This document shows positions 60,501-62,735 of a stretch of DNA of 64,000 nt, one piece after another. Source of the stretch: Melanocharis versteri. Lineage: Eukaryota > Chordata > Aves > Passeriformes > Melanocharitidae. The stretch's first letter is position 1. The number at the start of each line of letters is the position of its first letter. The notes beneath the pieces were generated by a model. That model did not search any database. It saw only the letters and a list, made by a program, of their open reading frames with translations, and was not told the DNA's origin. A program made the position numbers and the translations under genes. The DNA lies in the NCBI GenBank assembly GCA_013397845.1, contig VZTG01008549.1, positions 124,001-188,000 on the forward strand, in the 5' to 3' direction.

Positions 60501-62511
60501 ACAGTTGAGGAAATCAAACTGCAGCATCAGGCAGCCTCCCCATCACATTCTCATGCAGTTTTTCTGTCTCTGAGCCTAGAATTTTGCTCCCCCTGGAATT
60601 TGTCATCTACAAAGCTTCTTTCCGGGGACTGAGTGCTTCTCTTTGGCTGCAGAAAATGCCAAGAGCATAGGAAGTGCTTAAGAAACACCATACAGCTGGA
60701 GTCACAGTAACCCTTCCTCCAGGTGTTTATTTTACGCACACACACTCTGCAATCCAGCCACACTCCATTCAGGAGGACCTGCTGCAGCTCAGTGAAGGCG
60801 GGGGAAGGGGGAAAAGCTCATTTGGAACTGATCTGCATCATTGGAAATGAAATACATCATTAAAAGCAGAGTGCTCCAGCCCCTGGCTGAGCGCCAGGTA
60901 CGAGGTAATTTATGGATGTGCTCGGTGTTCCCCGCACATCACCAGAGACAGCACTGCAGAGACAAGGGCTGTCGGCATCTGGTACCTATCATTTCTGTGT
61001 TCTGACTTTTTTTTTCCCTTGCTAAGGATGAGACGGGTGATCTAGAAAGGAAAGGGGAGATTTAGACCTCCTCCATCGTTCCCATTCCTCTTTTTATGCC
61101 TTTTTTCCTGTGGGTCAGCTGTGGGTCTGACTGCTTGTCCTGCCTTGGTGGGTCTGGAACTTGACATGCCATTGCACAGGCTAAAGAGGTGACAAGGGCC
61201 CCACACTGATCCTTCCTGTGTGCAGTGTATCTGTAGCTGTGTGGGGAGATGTCAGATGTTCCAGTTGCAAAGTTCCATTGCGGCTGTCTTTCTAGAGAGA
61301 TATTCAAGTTCTGGCACACAGAGGGGAAAATGCTGAAACAGCATTAATATCGGGCAATTTAGTAGAATGCACAGTCTCTGACTTGCTGGCTCCGTGTTTT
61401 TACCAACAACGTGGCCACAGCCCCAGGGCAGGGCCTGTCCCCTGTGCTGGCACTGCTGGGACACCTCCAGTGCTGGGGACAGCTCTGGGCCCCTCAGGAC
61501 AAGAGAGACACCGAGGGGCTGGAGCGTGTCCAGGGCAGGGAACGGAGCTGGGGAAGGGGCTGGAGCCCCAGGAGCGGCTGAGGGAGCTGGGAAAGGGGCT
61601 CAGCCTGGAGCAAAGGAGGCTCAGGGGGCCCTTGTGGCTCTGCACAGCTCCCTGACAGGAGGGGGCAGCCGGGGGGGTCGGGCTCTGCTCCCAGGGAACA
61701 GGGACAGGAGGAGAGGGAACGGCCTCAAAACGTGACAGGGGAAGTTTAGATTGGATATTGGGGAAAATTTCTTCACCCAAGGAGCTGTCCAGCCCTGGCA
61801 CAGCTGCCCAGGGCAGTGCTGGAGGCCCCATCCCTGGAGGGGTGTAAAAGCCACGTGGGTGTGGCACTTGGGGCCATGGCTCAGTGGTGGCCTTGGCAGT
61901 GCTGGGGTAACAATTTGACTCAATGATCCTAGAAAGCTTTTCCAACACAGACAGTTCCACGACTCTCTAACACTTGCCCCACAAAGTGGCCGTCCATGCC
62001 GTTAACCTGCCGCCGATTCCCCCGTGGCAGGTACTTTTTCAGGTGCAACGCGAAAATCCCTCTGCGATACAAGAGGCGGGACTACAAAGTCTTCGAGTGT
62101 GCCAAGGTCACCGAGAGCTTCGCCAGCAAGGCCCGGAGCTTGGTGCCAGTCAAATACGAGACCATCGTGGTCACGGGCTTCGAGAAGGGCGCGGGCACCG
62201 ACGCCAACGTGTTCATCACCATCTACGGCCTGAACGGGGACTCGGGAAGGCGGGCGCTGAGGCAGAAGTTCAGAAACCTCTTCGAGCGAGGCAAAACCAA
62301 CAGGTTTTACCTGGAAACACTGGACATGGGGGAGCTGAAAAAGGTCCGGATTGAGCACGACAACAGCGGCCTGGCTCCGGGCTGGCTGGTGGAGCGGGTG
62401 GAGATCACCAACTCGGCCACTGGCGTCACCACCATATTTCCCTGTGGGAAGTGGCTGGATGAAAATCGGGGGGATGGGTTAATCTGTAGGGACCTCTTTC
62501 CTAGGTACTGA
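3476..62511 (+). CDS. LOXHD1: LOXHD1, 3' part (15 coding exons, PLAT9 second half to stop)
   Basis: This is the C-terminal 908 codons of a protein of tandem PLAT (polycystin-1, lipoxygenase, alpha-toxin) beta-sandwich domains. In mammals LOXHD1 acts in hair-cell stereocilia, is needed for hearing (DFNB77 when mutated in human), and its PLAT domains are thought to bind membrane or protein partners. Seen directly: repeated GAGTDANV and KFERG motifs, HDN loops and CxRWL strands; fifteen open exon segments with AG/GT borders; matching phases; no internal stop or frameshift. In window-protein numbering the parts are PLAT9 second half (about 1-70), PLAT10 (94-205), linker (216-256), PLAT11 (257-375), PLAT12 (389-500), PLAT13 (520-640), PLAT14 (649-765) and PLAT15 (785-908). 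Human LOXHD1 is about 2211 residues, so roughly 60% of the protein lies upstream of the window. The orthology call rests on remembered human sequence and is strong; exact exon ends are inferred from splice rules. Confidence 0.95.
4473..4832 (-). mobile_element. CR1 LINE fragment
   Basis: A - strand copy of the subfamily seen at 61415-61968. It is recognised by CACAGAATCCTGGAATTG at its 3' tail and the CTTTCTGTGAAGAAATTTTT and CCTGTTCCCTGGGAGAGAG segments. It has clearly diverged from the copy at 2069-2593. Confidence 0.85.
6811..7110 (+). mobile_element. CR1 LINE 3' end
   Basis: Contains GAGGCCCTGGCACAGG and TGTCCCTGCCCATGGCAGGG and ends TCTGGGATTCTCTA. It is 5'-truncated like nearly all copies here. 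Confidence 0.88.
7945..7974. repeat. Short CA-rich microsatellite
   Basis: An interrupted run of ACACAC with G and T interruptions, about 30 bp, within an intron. Confidence 0.75.
8073..8235 (+). CDS. LOXHD1: LOXHD1 exon: end of PLAT9 and linker
   Basis: A 163-nt exon, phase 0 in and phase 1 out. It starts GSETVTFPCERWLAKSEDDG, the closing FPCxRWL strand of a PLAT domain, followed by an acidic linker (IEEEVEEPLE) that leads into the next domain. The acceptor is TTTACTCCAG and the donor GTAATA. The order matches human LOXHD1, where RRLLP is followed directly by the FPCDRWLA strand, so no exon is missing in the 4.5-kb intron before it. Confidence 0.93.
8236..10949 (+). other. LOXHD1: LOXHD1 intron, 2714 bp
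   Basis: Contains one old CR1 3' end at about 9240-9430. I recognise nothing else in it. Confidence 0.8.
9240..9430 (+). mobile_element. Degenerate CR1 LINE 3' end
   Basis: Recognised by GGTGTCACTGCCCATGGCAG, CTCTTCCAACCCAAAC and a decayed CGATTCTATGACTT tail. The 5' side is too diverged to place exactly. Confidence 0.75.
10950..11104 (+). CDS. LOXHD1: LOXHD1 exon: first half of PLAT10
   Basis: A 155-nt exon, phase 1 in and phase 0 out. It encodes HTYKISVFTGDIYGAGTDAN and continues to NKFERGQ. This is the opening strand pair of a PLAT domain with an intact GAGTDANVF metal-site loop. The acceptor is CTTTTTGCAG and the donor GTACAG. The first two bases complete a valine codon begun in the exon ending at 8235. 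Confidence 0.94.
11105..11885 (+). other. LOXHD1: LOXHD1 intron, 781 bp
   Basis: No CR1 fragment and no other feature that I can recognise. It is the only intron longer than 700 bp here without a visible repeat. Confidence 0.75.
11886..12095 (+). CDS. LOXHD1: LOXHD1 exon: second half of PLAT10
   Basis: A 210-nt exon, phase 0 at both ends, 70 residues. It begins EDTFTIQAVDLGILYKIKIR, carries the RHDNS loop, a DWFLEKVEI strand and the FLCERWLS closing strand, and ends in a lysine/glutamate-rich tail (KKKEDKKIERTLYEQ). The acceptor is ACCCTGCAG and the donor GTACAG. Only 781 bp separate it from the first half of the domain, the shortest intron in the window. Confidence 0.94.
12096..14097 (+). 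other. LOXHD1: LOXHD1 intron, 2002 bp
   Basis: Contains a long CR1 fragment at about 13149-13775. I searched it for a counterpart of the longer mammalian linker sequence that lies here in human LOXHD1 and found no convincing exon. Confidence 0.7.
13149..13775 (+). mobile_element. CR1 LINE fragment, longest uninterrupted copy
   Basis: About 627 bp, starting near CCCTGGGAGAAGGAGCTGGG and reaching further into the element than most copies. It contains a roughly 107-bp stretch almost identical, on the opposite strand, to 35054-35160, then the usual GTCCCTGCCCATG segment and a TTCTATGATTCTACGA tail. Confidence 0.88.
14098..14221 (+). CDS. LOXHD1: LOXHD1 exon: non-PLAT linker between PLAT10 and PLAT11
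   Basis: A 124-nt exon, phase 0 in and phase 1 out, encoding a serine-, asparagine- and lysine-rich stretch that starts SYDGERNSLDGSSLS and ends KAAEEGS. It has no PLAT motif and looks disordered. Mammalian LOXHD1 also has a non-PLAT linker here, but the sequences do not obviously match apart from a similar end just before the next domain. The donor GTGAGT is strong and the phase joins correctly to the exon at 17657. The start is the least certain in the gene: CCAACCAG before 14098 is preferred for its pyrimidine tract, while a weaker in-phase AG just before 14056 would add 14 residues. Confidence 0.72.
14222..17656 (+). other. LOXHD1: LOXHD1 intron, 3435 bp
   Basis: Contains a short CR1 3' end at 14613-14712. 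The rest, including 14713-17656, shows open frames of at most about 100 codons with no similarity I recognise; I see nothing else in it. Confidence 0.75.
14613..14712 (+). mobile_element. CR1 LINE 3' end, about 100 bp
   Basis: A very short copy: GAAGGTGTCCCTGCCCATGG, then TTTCAACCCATG and a TCTATGATTCTGTGATTT tail. Confidence 0.85.
17657..17865 (+). CDS. LOXHD1: LOXHD1 exon: first part of PLAT11
   Basis: A 209-nt exon, phase 1 in and phase 0 out. It encodes IPYHITVTTGTEYDSSTDSR, then VFIIIMG, and ends LDVGEIKKVE. It corresponds to human IPYYVSVTTG and following. The usual GAGTDAN loop is replaced by DSSTDSR, so this domain keeps the fold-forming strands but not the standard loop; the human copy reads DAATDSR and is similarly altered. 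The acceptor is CTGCCGCAG and the donor GTATGT. An antisense open frame of 161 codons overlaps this exon and is taken as chance. Confidence 0.93.
17866..22547 (+). other. LOXHD1: LOXHD1 intron, 4682 bp
   Basis: Contains one CR1 3' end at about 20775-20945. Elsewhere there are AT-rich and purine-rich patches, for example around 19020-19150, and nothing I can name. Confidence 0.75.
20775..20945 (+). mobile_element. CR1 LINE 3' end
   Basis: Contains TTGCCCAGGGAAGCCATGG and TGTCCCTGCCCATGGCAGGG and ends CTATGATTCTATGATGA. Confidence 0.85.
22548..22733 (+). CDS. LOXHD1: LOXHD1 exon: second part of PLAT11
   Basis: A 186-nt exon, phase 0 at both ends, 62 residues. It begins VGHDGATPESCWLMEELTIV, includes the closing strand region CKCWLARDKGDGLTSRI, and ends NVGVK. 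The acceptor is GGCCCTCACAG and the donor GTAGGC. The match to human GHDGASPESCWLVEEL is nearly residue for residue, which makes this one of the clearest anchors for the LOXHD1 call. Confidence 0.95.
22734..25673 (+). other. LOXHD1: LOXHD1 intron, 2940 bp
   Basis: Contains one CR1 3' end at about 25101-25417, which ends some 256 bp before the next exon. The AT-rich part at 23090-24950 shows nothing I recognise. Confidence 0.75.
25101..25417 (+). mobile_element. CR1 LINE 3' end
   Basis: Starts near CCTGAGAAGAAGCAGCTTAA, contains GAGGCCCTGGCACAG and TGTCCCTGCCCATGGCAGGG, and ends GGTTCTGTGATTT. Confidence 0.86.
25674..25801 (+). CDS. LOXHD1: LOXHD1 exon: first part of PLAT12
   Basis: A 128-nt exon, phase 0 in and phase 2 out. 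It contains no ATG-started frame of its own and was found by reading the frame between splice sites. It encodes ILYEVTVVTGDIESGGTDAS, then IFMTVFGSNGNTEEM, and ends in the first two bases of an arginine codon. The metal loop reads SGGTDAS, close to human GGGTDSN. The acceptor is CCTCACCAG and the donor GTACAG. Confidence 0.92.
25802..29716 (+). other. LOXHD1: LOXHD1 intron, 3915 bp
   Basis: Apart from a - strand CR1 tail fragment at about 28144-28180 I recognise no repeat or gene. The open frames here reach at most about 139 codons and show no domain. Confidence 0.75.
28144..28180 (-). mobile_element. CR1 LINE tail remnant
   Basis: ATCATAGGATCACAGGAT followed by a degraded CAGACTGGAAGGGTCGC. 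This is the mirrored CR1 3' end; any further part has decayed. Confidence 0.6.
29717..29834 (+). CDS. LOXHD1: LOXHD1 exon: middle of PLAT12
   Basis: A 118-nt exon, phase 2 in and phase 0 out. Its first base finishes the arginine codon split from the previous exon, giving RFERGQEDSFIMEIADIAPL. It continues with KMRIRTDGKGTRPHWFLER. The loop reads RTDGKG in place of HDN, as in human (RIDGLG). The acceptor is ATCCCTGCAG. The donor GTAACG is weaker than most here (C at +5). Confidence 0.93.
30028..30177 (+). mobile_element. CR1 LINE 3' end, a different subfamily
   Basis: Recognised by GGGTTAATGGGTGGACGTAA and CTTTTCCAACATAAATGACT with a CTATGGTTT tail. It lacks the CCCATGGCAGG motif and resembles the type whose 3' end reads GTTGGACTAGATGATCTT. 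Confidence 0.7.
31060..31306 (+). mobile_element. CR1 LINE 3' end
   Basis: Contains GGATATTAGGAAGAACTTCT, GAGGCCCTGGCACAGGGTGC and TGTCCCTGCCCATGGCAGGG, with a CATTCTATGATGA tail. A run of nine Gs lies within it. Confidence 0.87.
31841..31886. repeat. Direct repeat, two 22-23-bp units
   Basis: AACTTTTTACATGGGCAGAT and the same sequence missing one G, each followed by AGT, one base apart. The second unit runs directly into the CR1 copy at 31887. Confidence 0.8.
31887..32159 (+). mobile_element. CR1 LINE 3' end
   Basis: Starts AGAATGAGGGGCAACGG, contains GAGGCCCTGGCACAGGGTGC and TGTCCCTGCCCATGGCAGGG, and ends with a decayed TTTACTATTCTAAT tail. Confidence 0.86.
33194..33420 (-). mobile_element. 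CR1 LINE 3' end
   Basis: Starts AATCATAGAATCGCAG, then ATGGTTTGGGTTGGAGGG and the mirrored CCCCTGCCATGGGCAGGG. It ends near an AT-rich segment at 33410-33420. Confidence 0.87.
34817..35161 (-). mobile_element. CR1 LINE fragment interrupted by an N
   Basis: The tail side is 34817-35045 and the inner side 35047-35161; both are CR1 in the same orientation. Compared with the copies at 2775-3234 and 13149-13775, about 200 bp of element expected between the two sides is missing at the N. Confidence 0.85.
35046..35046. other. Single-N assembly join inside a CR1
   Basis: A lone ambiguous base inside a CR1 copy. The sequence jumps between two distant parts of the element at this base, so it is a contig join and not a simple miscall. 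Confidence 0.8.
35415..36135 (+). repeat. 721-bp direct repeat, copy 1
   Basis: Identical in what I can read to 36137-36857 except at two bases near the start (35437 G against 36159 A, 35482 A against 36204 G). It ends exactly at a single N. Both copies contain the same 128-codon open frame on the - strand, which shows no recognised domain. Confidence 0.93.
36136..36136. other. Single-N assembly join between the two 721-bp copies
   Basis: The lone N sits exactly between the end of copy 1 and the start of copy 2. This is the pattern left when two overlapping contigs are placed side by side with a minimum-length gap. Confidence 0.85.
36137..36857 (+). repeat. 721-bp direct repeat, copy 2
   Basis: Second copy, offset by 722 bp from the first. 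After 36857 unique sequence resumes. Most likely the start of a contig that overlaps the end of the previous one; a real recent tandem duplication is the alternative. Confidence 0.93.
37021..37431 (+). mobile_element. Old CR1 LINE fragment
   Basis: Diverged CR1: CAAGAAAAGGCTGAGGGGTA, GGAATTAAATCTTCTCAGTG and GGGTGGAACTACAGACCTCC can be aligned to CR1 segments. It stops short of a normal tail where the LTR-like segment begins. Confidence 0.6.
37434..37662 (-). mobile_element. LTR-like segment (solo endogenous retrovirus LTR), approximate ends
   Basis: Read on the - strand it starts TGTAGG and ends AAACA, the TG...CA form of an LTR. Inside lie a TATA-like box (37514-37522, TATAAAAAG on the - strand) and, a few bases further, an AATAAA (37498-37503), followed by a region like R-U5. 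No internal viral genes are next to it. I could not match target-site duplications, so the ends are uncertain and a different repeat class is possible. Confidence 0.5.
38717..38894 (+). CDS. LOXHD1: LOXHD1 exon: end of PLAT12 and start of PLAT13
   Basis: A 178-nt exon, phase 0 in and phase 1 out. It begins ITLKNLTNQEVATFTYGDWL, the closing strand of PLAT12, in which tyrosine stands where most domains have cysteine (human FYYGDWL). It then runs into TTYSLQVKTSDIGG, the first strand of PLAT13. The acceptor is GCTCTTCACAG. The donor is GTTGGT, the weakest in the gene; reading through it meets a stop after eight codons. It follows the longest complete PLAT12 intron (8.9 kb). Confidence 0.9.
41436..42260 (-). 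mobile_element. Old, degenerate CR1-like stretch
   Basis: Begins with a tail-like AATCATATAATCACAGAG and CTTCTGTTGGAAGGGTCCTC. Further on, ACTTTGCATTCCTCCTTGCT and CTTCTCAAGGTCCGTCTGGG resemble a conserved inner CR1 segment. The middle is hard to align and could be more than one insertion. Confidence 0.45.
42541..42580 (+). repeat. Inverted repeat, left arm (40 bp)
   Basis: Matches the reverse complement of 43350-43389 at 38 of 40 positions. The core includes CATTAATTAGGAGC and CTCCTTGCAAGG. Each arm contains smaller perfect palindromes: AGGAGC-2-GCTCCT and CCTTGCAAGG. Confidence 0.92.
43350..43389 (-). repeat. Inverted repeat, right arm (40 bp)
   Basis: Partner of 42541-42580, 769 bp away. 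Weaker similarity seems to continue outward for some tens of bases (TGCT and TTTTGC/AGAAA blocks). It may be the terminal inverted repeat of a decayed DNA transposon of about 850 bp; no target duplication was seen. Confidence 0.92.
43929..43969. repeat. Direct repeat, two units of about 18 bp
   Basis: TACCTTGGAATAATGGGA, or nearly so, occurs twice in a row about 23 bp apart. Confidence 0.75.
44315..44500 (+). CDS. LOXHD1: LOXHD1 exon: middle of PLAT13
   Basis: A 186-nt exon, phase 1 at both ends. With the preceding codon it reads GAGTDANVSLILFGEYGDSG, then SNKFERNQMDEFSFSEML, and ends in the loop WHDNK. Both metal-loop motifs are intact. A small local feature is a direct repeat in the coding sequence (AGTCCAACAAGTCCAACAAG) giving SNKSNK, where human reads SANWNK. 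The acceptor is CTCCTTCCAG and the donor GTCAGG. Confidence 0.94.
47359..47851 (-). mobile_element. CR1 LINE fragment
   Basis: Begins AATCATAGACTTCCAGAACG on the tail side and runs inward to CTCCAGCAGCTCCACATCC. Much of it is nearly identical to the + strand copy at 2775-3234. Open frames of up to 167 codons over it are CR1-derived. Confidence 0.9.
49450..49491. repeat. A-rich run with about 19 consecutive As
   Basis: A long A run followed by AAACCAAAAAAACCCCCAAA. No retrocopied gene is visible upstream, so it looks like a simple repeat and not the tail of a processed pseudogene. Confidence 0.7.
50010..50204 (+). mobile_element. CR1 LINE 3' end
   Basis: Contains GAGGCCCTGGCACAGGG and GTGTCCCTGCCCATGGCGGG and ends CCATGATTCTGTGAAA. 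Confidence 0.86.
54275..54453 (-). mobile_element. CR1 LINE 3' end
   Basis: Begins TCACAGAATTGTAGAGTCAC, contains the mirrored TGCCATGGGCAGGGACACC, and ends near CTGCTCTGGGAAAC. Confidence 0.87.
54466..54712 (+). mobile_element. CR1 LINE fragment, different subfamily
   Basis: Recognised by CTCACCAGAGTCCAGTGACA, GGCCACCCAGAGAGGTTGTG and GACACAGCCCTGAGGAACCT. It stands head to head with the - strand copy that ends about 13 bp before it. Confidence 0.75.
55578..55853 (+). mobile_element. CR1 LINE 3' end close to a splice acceptor
   Basis: Contains GAGGGTGGTGAAGCTCTGGC and ATACCCCTGCCATGGCAAGG and ends TATTCTGTGATTTCT, 94 bp before the exon at 55948. Confidence 0.87.
55948..56118 (+). CDS. LOXHD1: LOXHD1 exon: end of PLAT13
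   Basis: A 171-nt exon, phase 1 at both ends. It encodes APGWHLEYIDVMDSAMDKTF, then FQCDRWLAKGEDDGQLIREL and ACANNDILELKERT, matching human PGWHLSYVDV and FACANNKI. The acceptor is TTGTTTTGCTAG, a TAG acceptor where most here are CAG. The donor is GTGAGT. A CR1 fragment ends only about 94 bp upstream of the acceptor, and the preceding intron is the longest in the window (11.4 kb). Confidence 0.94.
56119..57274 (+). other. LOXHD1: LOXHD1 intron, 1156 bp
   Basis: Contains an A run near 56867-56886 and a short CR1 3' end at about 56930-57013; nothing else recognised. Confidence 0.75.
56930..57013 (+). mobile_element. Short CR1 LINE 3' end
   Basis: GGAGCTGGACAGAGCTTG, then GGGTCCCTCCAACACAG and an ATATTCTATGATTCT tail. 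Confidence 0.7.
57275..57413 (+). CDS. LOXHD1: LOXHD1 exon: first part of PLAT14
   Basis: A 139-nt exon, phase 1 in and phase 2 out. It encodes YEIVTVTSDREDADTKENIW, then IILEGKMGRSKEFLMENSS, and ends KRRFE plus the first two bases of an arginine codon. The GAGTDAN loop is absent, replaced by the acidic DREDADTKEN, as in the human copy (GGETREN). The acceptor is ATGCTTTAAAG, with a poor pyrimidine tract, and the donor is GTAGTA. Confidence 0.92.
57414..58889 (+). other. LOXHD1: LOXHD1 intron, 1476 bp
   Basis: Contains a short CR1 3' end at 58373-58450; nothing else recognised. Confidence 0.75.
58373..58450 (+). mobile_element. Short CR1 LINE 3' end
   Basis: TGCCTGCCCATGGCAGGGG, CTTTCCAACCCAAACCATCC and a TGAGATTCTGTGATTT tail. 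Confidence 0.82.
58890..59051 (+). CDS. LOXHD1: LOXHD1 exon: second part of PLAT14
   Basis: A 162-nt exon, phase 2 at both ends. It encodes GATDTFQFSSKNVGDIAAIC, then VGHCPKDGKKSSAKADVFWH and IIVTEMELCNK. The HDN loop is replaced by GHCPKDGKK, so PLAT14 lacks both usual metal-loop motifs. Compared with human (GDIASLCVGHLARED and ITEMEYGN) the core strands are conserved and the loop diverges. The acceptor is GTTTCCTGCAG and the donor GTAAGT. Confidence 0.93.
59052..62030 (+). other. LOXHD1: LOXHD1 last intron, 2979 bp
   Basis: Contains a CR1 copy at about 61415-61968 that reaches to within about 60 bp of the last acceptor. The part at 59052-61400 shows nothing I can name. Confidence 0.8.
61415..61968 (+). 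mobile_element. CR1 LINE fragment directly before the last exon
   Basis: About 550 bp, from near GTGGCCACAGCCCCAGGGC to a GTTCCACGACTCTCTAAC tail. About 185 bp are almost identical to the - strand copy at 2069-2593. Open frames of 90-186 codons over it are CR1-derived. Confidence 0.9.
62031..62511 (+). CDS. LOXHD1: LOXHD1 terminal coding exon: end of PLAT14 and all of PLAT15
   Basis: A 481-nt coding part of the last exon, phase 2 in, ending in TGA. It closes PLAT14 (YFFRCNAKIPLRYKRRDYK), runs through a short linker (VTESFASKARSLVPVKYE) and holds an entire PLAT15: GAGTDANVFITIYG, then RNLFERGKTNRFYLE, EHDNSGLAPGWLVERVEI and FPCGKWLDENRGDG. It ends RDLFPRY, against human RDLFPSV. Both metal-loop motifs are intact. 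It is clearly GC-richer than the other exons. The acceptor is CCCCGTGGCAG; a CR1 copy ends about 60 bp before it. Confidence 0.95.
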
Positions 62512-62735
62512 GAAGGGCACGGCTGCAGGAGGGTTTTGGTCCCTTCAGTATGCATATTTTTTTTCTCACTGTACTGTTTTATATTACATTTTACTTTTTA
62601 ATACGCTACCTTTTGTACTGAGAGATTTTTAGTAGCAAGACGTTCTTCCTGGGTAATTTTGTAAAAGTAATGCTGCTTTTTTTTTTTTAAAGTGCAGCTA
62701 AAACTGTGAATTAAATAAATACATTTATTGCTTAC
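62512..62735 (+). other. LOXHD1: LOXHD1 3' untranslated region (end approximate)
   Basis: The sequence after the TGA turns AT-rich, with several T runs, and reaches a polyadenylation signal about 200 nt downstream. If that signal is used the 3' UTR is only about 220-240 nt. The cleavage site is estimated at 15-30 nt past the signal and cannot be placed exactly. Confidence 0.65.
62714..62719 (+). promoter_or_regulatory. LOXHD1: Polyadenylation signal AATAAA
   Basis: A canonical AATAAA hexamer 203 nt after the stop codon, in AT-rich sequence. It is the first canonical hexamer downstream of the terminal exon and is the likely 3'-end signal of LOXHD1. Confidence 0.75.

Noticed and set aside
61394..61960. 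Open frames of 113 and 186 codons just before the last exon
   Set aside because: They lie in the CR1 copy at 61415-61968; the same peptide pattern occurs in the CR1 at 2069-2593.
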